Of a stretch of DNA of 64,000 nucleotides, positions 35,101-47,100 are shown piece after piece. A program made the position numbers and the translations under genes. The stretch comes from Dasypus novemcinctus. Taxonomy: Eukaryota; Chordata; Mammalia; Cingulata; Dasypodidae. The notes under the pieces are model-generated. The model did no database searches. It was not told where the DNA came from and worked only from the letters and a program-made list of their open reading frames with translations. How positions within the stretch are numbered: the stretch's first letter is position 1; every line of letters starts with the position of its first letter. The stretch is from positions 110,906,432 to 110,970,431 of the forward strand of contig NC_080685.1 in assembly GCF_030445035.2 (NCBI RefSeq), read 5' to 3'.

Positions 35101-38100
35101 CCTGAAATAAACATGAATAAGGCCGGGCAGCCCAGATCAGCGGCCTCCTCACCTCTGGAGCCCCTGTTTGTAATTGGCGGCAGAGGCAGAAAGGTCCAGG
35201 GCTGCTGTCAGGCCTCTAATTGTGGGCTCACAATCAAATCACCCGTCCACACACCCTCGCAGGGATCTTCCACCCCGCTGCCGCCTAAAAAGCTTTCACC
35301 ACCTTCGGTTGGGAGCTGCCGACAGGCACGGCCGCGCCGCCATCCAGTACTGCCAGTGGGAGACAACTACCTTGGCTGCCTTCCTACCAAACGCCCCCCA
35401 CAACCCCCACGAATATGCTCTGAACCTGCCCCTGGGCAGGAGCTGAGACAGGCAGGCGGAACCTGTGGATGGCACAAATCCAGAGCAGAAGGCAGGACAG
35501 CGAGCCTTCGCTCACGCTCACTGATGGATGGGAGGGGACGGGCGCCTGTGAAACGCAGGATCCTGAATGCAAACGACAGGCCTGCCCGGCATGAGCCTGC
35601 CACTGCAGGCATGTAACAGGAGGGGGAGGGCTCTTTAGCCCTGGGGGGCTCCTGGCCACATCTCAATCTGCATCAGCTGTGCAAACCCAAACCTGACCCC
35701 AGTCTGCAGACAGTTAAAGCCAGAGTTGCCGACACAGGGCTGAGGGTGCAGGCCTGCCTGTCATGCCATGCACACCACCCAACCTAGCTCGACGGGCACA
35801 GACACCGCGCTCTAAGTCACGTGTCTCTGGCCATGAACCAGGGACTGCAGTCCCACATGAATTTTATAAGCAGCTCTAACTTGGGGATGTGAAAAACTGG
35901 CACGTTTTATACATTATTTCTTAAGAGTGAATGCCATGCCAAGCCAAGCCATGTCAGCGTGTTAGCCCAGGTCTCTTTGAAAGAATGCTTTGCTGATCTG
36001 GTTACATAAAGTAGGCCAATGGATAATGAACCTGCTGGTCTACCTTTTAGCCATGCCCACTTATTGTCCACTCTCCAAAAATACCCCTTACAAGCTCTCA
36101 AGCAGCACATGGTCCCCCTGGCTGGAATGCTCCCCCTTCACCTGTGAAATGGGGAGTCCCTTCACGAAGCTGACCTCCTCTGAGGAGGCTGCAGCCCACG
36201 GGGCTGGTTGCCATCACAGCACAATCTGACCTGCACTGTAGTCAGTTGAGTTGTGTGAATTCGTTGAGCTAGTTTAATGAGTCGTGGTTCTGATTTCCCA
36301 CTCAGATTGTGAGCTCCTTAAGGGTAGTGACCATGTGAAATTCTTCTCCGTCTCCCCAGCTGTCAGCACGGCATCTCACAGAGCAGATGCTCACTAAAGT
36401 TTGTTGAATTGTTACACATACACTAAGAGCTCTCTCAACCTATAAAAGTGTACGGTACAAAATGTAAACCATAATGTAAACCATTGACCATGGTTAGTAG
36501 CAATGCTTTGATATGTGTTCATCAATTGTAGCAAATGTACCATATTCATGTAGGATGTTATTGGTAGGGGATGATGGAGGGGGGGGGCAGTATATGGGAA
36601 TCCCCTATATTTTCTATGTGATTTTTCTATAACCTAAAGCTTCTTGGAAAATGAAGTGGGAAAAAAAAAGACCCTGGGGAACATACAGAAGAAAGTATCA
36701 TATACACAACTGGTAACAGATCTTACAGTAATGAAAGGCACAATGAAAAAAAAAAACTTTAATTTTTAATTTATTTTTTTATTTTTTGCTTTGTTGTGGG
36801 GGGAGGTTTTGGGTTGCAGGAGGGCTGCAACTGTGGCAGAAGGGGATCACTGGTGCAGGGTGTCAGAGGTGGGGGGATGTGTGGGGAGGAGTGCACCTAG
36901 GGCATGCATCTATGGAATATGAATGTGTTCCTGTGGTCATAGGGTACTGTTTTGGTGGGTGGAGACTCACACAATAACTAATGGAATATTGAATTCCCAT
37001 CCTGGGGAGTCCAGTTACATTCTCTAATAGAGTGGCAAGAATCCCTAGAATCCCTCTGGGCAGTGCCTAGGGAAGGATGACAGACAAATACACCAGGCCC
37101 TTGATATTGACATGTGTACTTAAGAACCTTGCTTTCGTGAAATTGAAATTTAGCCTAGTATTACATATTGCCTAAGAGTTACCTCCTGAAAGCCTCCTTA
37201 TTGCTCAAATGTGGTCTCTCTCTAATCCAAAGTAAGCAAATAAACACACTACCTCCACTCCAGCACGGGACATGACTCCCAGAGATGAGCCTCCCTGGCA
37301 CCGAGGGATTATTACCAAGTGCCAATTAGTGATGCATTTACAAAAAGACTTTGACCAAAAGAGGGAAATATTAACTACAAATGAGTTTTTATGGCTAATA
37401 GATTTCAAAGGAAGTTGGGAGGTCATTCAGAGGTTACACTTATGAATGTCTCAGGAGGATCTCACTGACTGCCACGGTAAACAGTGCCTCAAGTAGGGAT
37501 GCTCCTGAGGGCCCTAGAGACATCAAGACATTATAGGCAGGGCAGACAACCCCAGGAAATCCACACCCGATTTGTGGGCCTTACCTTGGAATATATGATA
37601 ACCTATCCCTCCAATATATCAGAGTTAGACTCATTTATAATTTTCCTACATAATGTTTTTTCTGCCTCTTTTATTTAAACCTATATTAGCAATATACCCA
37701 CTAAATAAATGTCCCAGAGACTTAAATCTTCTGACTTCATGTGCCGGCTGAGCCCTGAATCTCAGCAGAGTTTCAGCCAACACCTACTCTCAAATTCCTC
37801 AGAACAAACAAAAGGATTATGTTGCACAACAGCCATCCCAAAAAACAGGAAGTTCCTACAACTGCAGACGAGACAGTTCTATCCACCTGCCCCATGAGAT
37901 CTAAGTCCCCTCTCAATCAAAAGCAGAGTGGGCATCCCCATGCCGCAAATCCTGAAGATTGAGGAACAAACCAACCTAAGGTGGGTAAGAAACTACGGAC
38001 TAAAGTAGGTTTATTATTCTAGTAATGGAAGAACTTTTAACATTGATATAAAGACAGTGGTCCCCAGAGGTTCTGAGTAGAGGAAGAGGGAAGAACAGGT

Positions 38101-41100
38101 ATAACAAGCGGCATTTTGGGGGACATTGGAATTGTTCTACGTGACATTGAAATGATGGATACAGGTCATTAAACATTTTATCAAAACCTATAAAATTGTG
38201 CAGTGCAAAGTGTAAACCATAGACCATGGTTAGTAGCAATGTTTCAATACGTGTTCATCAATTACAATAAATGTACCACACAAATGAAGGATGTTGTTAA
38301 TGGGGGAAAGTGTGGGAGGGGGATGGGGTAGGGTATAGGGGAATACCCTATATTTTTTATGTAACATTTACATTTATGTAACCTAAAATTTTGCTAAAAA
38401 CAAAGAAAAAAAAAGAGCTCTCTCAGGGTTTTGTCCTGTAAGCACAGAATTTGGTTTTGTGCTGTTTACATTCTAGGTGGGATGGAAGAGCTAAGCTGGA
38501 GTCAAGTTGAAGCTTATTTATTTGCAATTCTTTTGTCCTGCCATCAAGTAACAATTATTTTCCAACTCCAATTATTCCTACCGAAACTACACACACATAC
38601 ATACACATGCAATATAAACTCTAAAGCCGTAAGTTTCAGAATAGGAAAAGAAAGGGACTGGGGTGGTAAGTGCCTGACAATCCCTCTGTTCCTTACTGGT
38701 TTGTAATCACAATTCTTTTCTGTGCATTCATTTACACTGACAATTTGGTCCTCTGGGCAACTCTGCTTCAAGCATTGGCCTTCCTGATTAGAATTGTATT
38801 TTTTCCCAAGAAATTCATTTTTAACAAAATTGTACAAAAGCAACCACTGTGAATCCCTCTGGAATGTGTTACAAGGAATCTTTGCCTGTATAAGGAAGTG
38901 GATTTCAATTTGTTCCTGGCCAGGCTTGTCCAGACCTGAAGATCTTGATTTAACGTATCTCCAGCTGTTAAATCCATAGAGGGGTGCAAATGGCATATTC
39001 GGCTGAGGATTGCAGCCCAAGACCACTGCAAAGTTTGTGTTCCCTCATCCAGAGACACAACATTAATAGTAGACAGAGATTAAGCCATAGGATTAATCTC
39101 TGTGAAATCTGGTCTTCAGTAAAGCACTGGGAGAGGTATTTAGTAGAGCACAGGAGAATGCCCAATTGTAAGTATTCACACAATAGGAAAGATGCACTCC
39201 TATTACCAAAGAATCAAGTGTGCAGTAACGAGGAGCCCAGCCCTGGAGTACCTGGTAGATGGCGTAGCCGATACTGAGCATGCCCTGTCCTAGCCTCTTC
39301 TGGCGCCTGCGATTTTTCTGCATCAGACCCAGAAGGACCGTACAGCAGGGTTCACCGACGCTCTCCTCTTGGTCATCGTCCACCTCATCCAAATGGATCC
39401 TGAACTGGGGATTGGTCCAGTATGTGGCTGGAAGTCACCCGGGTCATGGTGGTTCCCCCACAAGGGGGTGGTGAGGAGATGAGAAAATAAAATGCAAGGA
39501 AAGAACCTTGGTCATCCTAATGAAAGCAGGACTCTAGACAAACCATACCCAGTAAGCAGGCTCCAGAAACTGTTCTTTATAAGGGGTGAGCTCTGCCCCC
39601 TACCTCCCTCCACCCCAGCCCACACACAGACAGAAACACCCTATAGCATTTGAAATGTTTGCACTTGTCCATCTGATCGAGCGGGCATCCAGGGAGGCTG
39701 GGCTGGGAAGAGTCAGTGTGTCATGATCCCAGGGCTATACTGAACCCCATTCAGTAGTCTGCGGGGAGAAACTGTCACCACCTCCTTGTCCTCAGCTTCC
39801 TGGTCTGCGAAGACAAACCTACCTCCTGGGTGAAGGGAAGTCTCTGGGTACAAGGTATGCATTGAGACAGGCGAAGACCAAGCCCTAGAGGAGACAGCTA
39901 GCAAGGAGGCTTCCACGCGACAACTAGAAAGACAACCGCCCTTCCTGCCTGGAAAATCTGGCCGGATTGGCACACATGTTCCCTGAGAGGTCAGCTTCAG
40001 AGCACACCCCAAGAAGCCCAAGCCACTCCTCTATCCATCAGCCCAGGAGCCTCGCTCAGTCACTTCAGTGCTGCATCCACTGATGGGACACACTCACTTC
40101 AGGAGTAAGTCGTCTAATAAGGAGTGAGGAATAATAATCGGCAATTAGGAAGCATTCTTGCCCCTCCACCTAGGAGTATTTAAAAAAAAATTCTCAAAAT
40201 GGTGACAATGCAAACCAAGACACAGAGAGGTCAAATGGATTATCCAAGACACACAGCAACTCTCTGACAGACCAGGCAGCAGAGTATGGTTGGAGAAGAT
40301 GCACCTGGCAGGCATCTCCACACTAAAGAAGACCTCAGAGATTTCAGTAATCATGTGCCCTGGCAAGAGAAAGTGTGGGGATGAGGGGCTTCTCACACCC
40401 TCTAAGTAAGGGTCTGACTTGGTGAAATAACAATGTGTTCACAGGTGGTGACCGAGAGCCACTGAATAAGATTTCTTCTTTTTTTAATTACAGATGTGGG
40501 TTTACAGAATAATCCTACGTGAGATACAGGATTCCTATACACCACCTGCTTTAGATGCTAATGGCTGCCACAGCAATATGCCAGAAATATGTTGGCTCTC
40601 CTAATGGGAATTTATTAGGTTAAAAGCTGACAGTGCTGAGGCTGGGAAGTGTCCAGATCAAGGCGCAATCAGACGCTGTCTCGCCAAGCTGCAGCAGGGG
40701 CAGCTCAGGCACACGGCAGAGGGCAGTGCTGGTCCGCTCGTCCCTCCCCTCTCCTCTGGGCTCGTCTCTTCAGCCTCAAGCTGCTCCGTGGCCTGGCCTC
40801 TTGGGGGCCCCTTTCTGTGCCTCTGCGTGCTGAGGATTCGAGTGGCCTTCTCTCAGTGCCTCTGCCGCTATTTTCCTGTTTGCCTCCTTTCGGTCCTCCA
40901 TTTATAAAGGACTCCAGCAAGAGGACCAAGACCCACGCTGGGTCATGCCTCACTAAAGCCATCCAATCAAAGTCCCACCAACTGAGTCCAACCAATCAAA
41001 GGGCCCCACACCCACAGGAATGGATTAGCCCTAAGGACATGATTTACAAACTGTCACTCCACCCTATTATTAACACCTTGCATCGGTGTGGAACATTTGT

Positions 41101-44100
41101 TACTATTGTTGAAAGCACATTTTTATAATTGTACTATTAACTATATCCCATGTTTTAATTGGGGTTCACCATGTTGTGTAGTTTCATGGATATTTTAAAA
41201 AATTTATTCTAGTGCCACATATACAACCTAAAATTTCCCCCTTTTAACCACATTCAAATATATAATCAGTGCTATTAGTTCACAATGTACTGCTACTATC
41301 ACCACCATCCATTACCAAAACTTTTCCATCCTCTCAAATTGAAACACTATACATTTTAAGTATAGTAACTTAACTCACCATTCTCTACCACTATCCTAAC
41401 CCCTGGTAACCTATATTCTAAATTCTAACTCTACGAGTTTGCTTATTCTAATTATTTCAAATGATTGATATACAATATTTGTTCTTTTGTGTCTGGCTTA
41501 TTTCACGCAACATAATGTCCTCAAGGTTCATCCACGTTGTCACATGTATCAGGACTTCATTCCTTTTTATGGATGAATAATATTACACTGTATGTATACA
41601 CCACATTTTGTTTATTCATTCATCAGTTGATGGACACTTGAGTTACTTCCATCTTTTGGCAATTGTGAATAATACTGCTATGAACATCAGTGTGCAAATA
41701 TCTGTTTACGTCCCTGCTTTCAATTCCCTGGAGTATATATCTAGTAGTGGGATTGCCAGGGCTTATGGTAATTCTATACTTAGCTTCCTGAGGAACAGTC
41801 TTTCATAGCAGCTGTACCATTTTATATCCCCACCAGCAAGGAATGAATGTTCCTATTTCTCCACATTCTCTCCAACATTTATAATTTTCCATTTTTTAAA
41901 TAACAGTCATTCTAAAGGGTATAGAATGGTATCTCATTGGAGTTTTGATTTGCATTTCCCTGATAGCTAGTAATATTGAACCTTTTTTCATGTGTCTGGC
42001 CATTTGTATATCTTTGGAGAGATGTATATTCAAGTCTTATGCCCATTTTTTAATTGGGTTGTCTTTTATTGTTGAGTTGGATATTAAGCCCTTATCACAG
42101 ACACATAATTTGCAAATATGTCCTCCCATTGAGTAGGCTGTTGTTTTGCATTCATGATAAAGTCCCTTGAGATACAAAAGGTTTGAATTTGGTGAGATTT
42201 GTTTCATCTATTTTTATTTCTGTTGCTTGAAATTTGGGTGTAATTTTGATTACTGTGGTTTTGAAATTTGGGTGCTATTTTGATTACTGTGGCTTTGTAA
42301 TAAGTTTTAAAATTGTGAAGTGTGAATGCTCCAACTTTTTTTTTTTTCAAGATAGCTTTGGCTATTCAGGGCCCCTTAACTTTCCATATAAATTTTAAGA
42401 CTGGCTTTTCCATTTCCGCAAAGAAGGTTGTTGGAATTTTGATTGAGATTGTTTTGAATCTGTAAATCACTTTTGGTAGAATTTCCATCTTAACAATATT
42501 TAATCTTCCAATCTATGAACATAGAATGTCCTACCATTTATTTAGATGTTCTTTGATTTCTTTTAGCAATGTTTTAAAGTTTTCTGTATAAAAATCCTTT
42601 ATGTTTTTAGTTACATTTATTCTTAGATATTTGATTCTTTTAGTTGTTATTGTAAACGGAGTTTTTTCTTAATTTCTTCTTCAGATTGCTCATTGCTAGT
42701 GTATGGACAGGTTTGGGGGTGTTGATATTGTACCCTACCATTTTCTGAATTCATTTATTAGCTCTAGGAGCTTTGTTGTGATTTCTGTATATCCTATCAT
42801 ATCACCAGCAAATAGGGAGAGTTTTACTTCTTCCTTTCCAGTTTGCATGCCTTTTATTTTTTAGGAGGTACTAAGGATTGAACCCAGTTCTCCTACATGG
42901 AAAGTAGGTGCTCAAACATTGAGCTACATCTGCTCCCCAATGAGAGTTGTTTGTTTTTCATTCATTTGTTTTTGTTTTTAGGAGGTACCAGGGACCCAGG
43001 AATTGAACCCAGGACGTTGAACTTAGCACGTTAAGTATTTCCGGTCTCCATGGTTTCTGATAAGAAATCAGCACTTTATCTAACTGGAACTCCCTTCTAC
43101 AAAGCACGTTTCTTTCTTCTTGCAGCTTTCATGGGAAGCAGGCACTCAACTCTTGAGCTACGTCCACTCCCAAATGGATGCCTTTTATTTCTATTTCTTG
43201 CCTAACTGCTCTCACTAGAATATCCAGTACAGTGTTGAATAACAGGGTGACAGTGGGCATCCTTGTTTTGTTACGTAACTAAGGGGGAAAGCTTTCAGTC
43301 TTTCATCTTTGAGTATAATGTTAGCTGTAGTTTCCTTCTATTCCTAGATTTCAAAGTGTTTTTATATTAAGAAAGAGTGCTGGATTTTGTCAAATGCTTT
43401 TTCTGGCATTTAAGATAATCATGTAGTTCTTCCCTCCATTCAGTTAATGTGATGTATTATATTAGTTGATGTTCTTGTTTTGAACCACCCTTGAATACTT
43501 TATAAATCCTACTTAATCATGGTGTATAATGCTTTTAATATGCTGTGGATTTGGTTTGTTATTATTTTGCTGAGGATATCTGTATTTATAAGAGAAATCA
43601 GTCTGTAATTTTCTTTTCTTGTGAAATCTTTCTGTACCTTTGGTATGAGGTTGCTATATTGGCCTTGTAGAATGAATTAGGGAGTATTCCCTCCTATTCA
43701 ATTTTTTTGGAAGAATTTGAACAGGATTGGTGTTAATTCTTGGAATGTTTGGTAAAATTCCTCTGTAAAGCCATATGGTCCTGGGCTTTTCTTTGTTAGG
43801 AGATTTGGATTACTGATTCAATCTCTTTACTACTTATTGGTTTGTTGAGCTTTTTTATTTCTTCTTGAGTCAGTATAGGCAGTTTGTGTGTTTCTAGGAA
43901 TATGTCTATTTCATCTAGGTTATCAAATTTATTGGCATAGAGTTGTTCATGGTATCCTTAGATAGTCCTTTTTATTTCAGTGGGGTCAGTAGTAATGTTC
44001 TCCTTTTCATTTCTTATTTTAGTCATTTGTGTCCTCTCTCTTTTTCATTTGTCAGTTTAGATAAAGGTTTGTCAAATTTATTGATCTTTTCAAAGTATCA

Positions 44101-47100
44101 ACTTTTGGTTTTACTGAGTTTCTCTATTGGATTTTATTCTCTATTTCATTAATTTTCACTCTAATCTTCATTTCCTTCCTTCTGTTTGTTTTGAGTTTAG
44201 TGTGCTCTTCTTTTTCTATTAATAGTTCTTTCAGCTTTGAGGTTAGGTCCCTGATTTTAAATCTTTCTTCTTTTTTAATATGTGCATTTAGAGCTATAAA
44301 TTACCCTCTCAACCAGCACTGCCTTTGCAGCATCCCATAAATTTGGTATGTTGTATTTTCATTTTCATTCACTGAAAAATATATCCTAATTTTCCTTGTG
44401 ATTTCCTCTTTAACCCATTGGCTATTTCAAAGTACATTGTTTAATTTCCACGTATTTGTGTATTTTTCATTTCTCCTTCTGTTATTGATTTCTAGCTTCA
44501 TCCTTACCTTTTTTATACTTGTTACAAATTATATCTTTGTTCATTGTATGCATAAAATCATATATTTATCATTACTTTTTATGCACTTGCATTTTAGCAC
44601 CTGTAGGAAATAAGAAGTGGACTTACATAGCAAAAAATACAATACAATAGTACTGGCATTTACAATTACCCAAATTGCTACCTATACTGGAGGTCTTTAT
44701 TTCTTTATGCCACTTTGAACCACTGTCTAAGGTCCTTTTTTTTTCAGTCTGAAGAATTCCCTTTAGCATTCCTTGTAGAGCAAGTATAGTGGTGATGAAC
44801 TCCCTCAGCTTTTGTTTATGTGGTTATGTCTGAATATCTCCCTAATTTTTGAAGGAAAATCTCAGCAGTGCAAAACACTTTGTTGATAATTGTTGTTTTT
44901 TAGCATGTTAAGTATTTCTGATCTCCATGGTTTCTGATAAGAAATCAGCACTTTATCTGACTGGAACTCCCTTCTACAAAGCATGTTTCTTTTATCTTGC
45001 AGCTTTCAGAACTCTTTCCCCTTTGCTTTCAGCAACTTGATCAGTACATGATGGGACATATTTTTCTTCAAGTTTATCCTGTTCTTTGGATTTCTTGGAT
45101 GTGCATATTCATGACTCTTGCTAAGTTTGGGAAGTTTTCTGTCATTATTTCATTGACTACTTCTTCTTCCCCTTTCTTCTCCATCTGGGACTCCCATAAT
45201 GCATATATTGGTACACTTGATCACGTCCCTGAGGTCTCTTAAGCTGTTCTCACGTTTTACAATTCTTTTTGCTTACTGCTCCTCAGCTTGACTCATTTCA
45301 GTTGTCTTGTCTTCAAGCTCATTGATTCTTTCTTCTGCTCCAATCTGCAGGTGAAATCTTCCCAGGATTTCATATCATTTCAGTTATTGTGGCCTTCAAC
45401 TCCAACAGTTCTGTTTGGCTCTTTTTTAAATTTTCTATTGAGATTCTCTACATTGCTCAGTCATTGTTGTGCTGATTTCATTTACTTCTTCCCCTGTATT
45501 TTCCTTTATCTCATTGAGCATGTGGAAGAACTTTTTTTTTCTTTAAGTCTTTGTCCAGTATGTCCACAATCCGGTCTTCTTCACTGTTGTTTTCTAGATG
45601 CTTATCCTATTCCTTTGGATGAGCCATCATTTCCTGTTTCTTTGTTTGTATTGTAAGTTTTATTTTGCACACTGCACATTTCAATATTTTTAAATGCTGA
45701 CTCTAGTATTTATTACCTACAATGTCTGTTTCTTAAGCATATAACTGGCTGGTGATATGACAGAGATTTTCTTAAATTTCAGTCCTCCTATCAGGAAGGT
45801 TTGTCCAAGGCCAATGCAGGGCCCACCCTGCCTTTCTGGGTCTATGTCTTGTCCTGGGTTTTGGGGATTTTTGCTTGCTAATGGCTTAGGAGTTCCCTTT
45901 TAAAGGGGTTTGAACGCTCCCTCTACTTCCTAAGATGCAAACCTTCTCCCTCTCCTGGGTGTTCCACTACTAGATTAAAAGCAGGTAATCCTTTGCTCCA
46001 GGCTTTCCTCAATTGTTTCTTATACTGTTTTTGTGTCTCAAGCTGATTATTCCTAGAGGGCAAATTCTGGGATGGACAGTGGGGTGGGAGGACAGTGGAG
46101 GACACCCTGAGAAGAGTTTCCAATCAGTCATTCCCAGCCAGAAAAAAAGCCAGGGACCCACAAAGTGTGAGCCAGTCACCTCCAAACTGCCCTAGAGAGG
46201 GCGAAGGAGGGACAGAAAACACGCCAGGAGGTTCTCCACAGCTCCCCAAAGCTGGACTTTCATGATCTGCCCAAAATCAAACACGCAGCCCCTTGACAGC
46301 CCTCCCCAGGCCTGAGGAAGTGTACATCTTTAAGTTTCTTCCACCAACTTCGTCCTGGGTGGTGTGGAACAATGGCCACCCTCAGACCCAGGCCTGAGCC
46401 ATCCAAAGTCACTAACCAAAAGCCATGACCAGCGACCATGCCATGCCCGCTCCAGACCTTAGGGAAGTGCATTTTTATGTTCCCTTCCAGCACCAGCAGG
46501 TTACACCCCGGGCAGACCCCACAGCAGCCTGCTGCGAGCGTGGGCGAGGGACACTGGTTCCTGCCATGAGGAGAGAGCAGTTTGTTGGGACTGACTGTTA
46601 TTTGCCAGCCTCTTCCTCCTTTCTCTTCCCTGGAAGCCACACAATGTTCTACTGGACTCCAGGGTTTTGAAATAGTTGATTCAGACAGTTCCTGCCTATT
46701 TAATAGCTGTTCTGGTGGAAGGACTGAATCCACCATTTTCCCACAGTCCTCTATGATTGCTTCTCAACAAAAAGATTATTTATTCAATTCCACTTTCCCT
46801 GAGTCTCCACTTGCAGATTTTTTATTTAGAGCACATTTGTGTGGATTTTAAAACCAAATACCTGTAGATTCCAGAGAAGACAGAGAAAATTCTGTAATTT
46901 TCTATACTTATGTTATTACCAAGGGGCAAGAACAATCTATCTCTTCCTGACAGCTACTTGGCAGCATGGATGGGATAGAGATTTGGTGCATGCAGATACC
47001 TTGAGCACCTCCTACAGTTCTGAGCCCCCAAAATGATCCATGCAAATTTCCTACACATTTCTAAGAGCTTGCTAATGGTGAGCATATTTTAATTCTCCCC

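Larger units (their letters stand above)
40480..45960 (-). mobile_element. Degenerate, internally deleted L1 with nested LTR and SINE
   Basis: In minus orientation: 5' UTR-like (45960-45650), ORF1 region (about 45600-44700, with antisense phrases such as TTCATTGACTACTTCTTCTT and CTCCATCTGGGACTCCCATA), shortened ORF2 (44600-42150, including GGCTATTCAGGGCCCCTTAA and CTTAACAATATTTAATCTTC), then a 3' UTR to about 40480. ORF2 is about 2.1 kb instead of about 3.8 kb, so part is deleted. No intact ORF remains. An LTR (40548-41058) and a SINE dimer (42860-43177) are nested. Confidence 0.75.

Noticed and set aside
40480..45960. Active L1
   Set aside because: ORF1 and ORF2 regions are full of stops and frameshifts, ORF2 is shortened, and other elements are nested inside.
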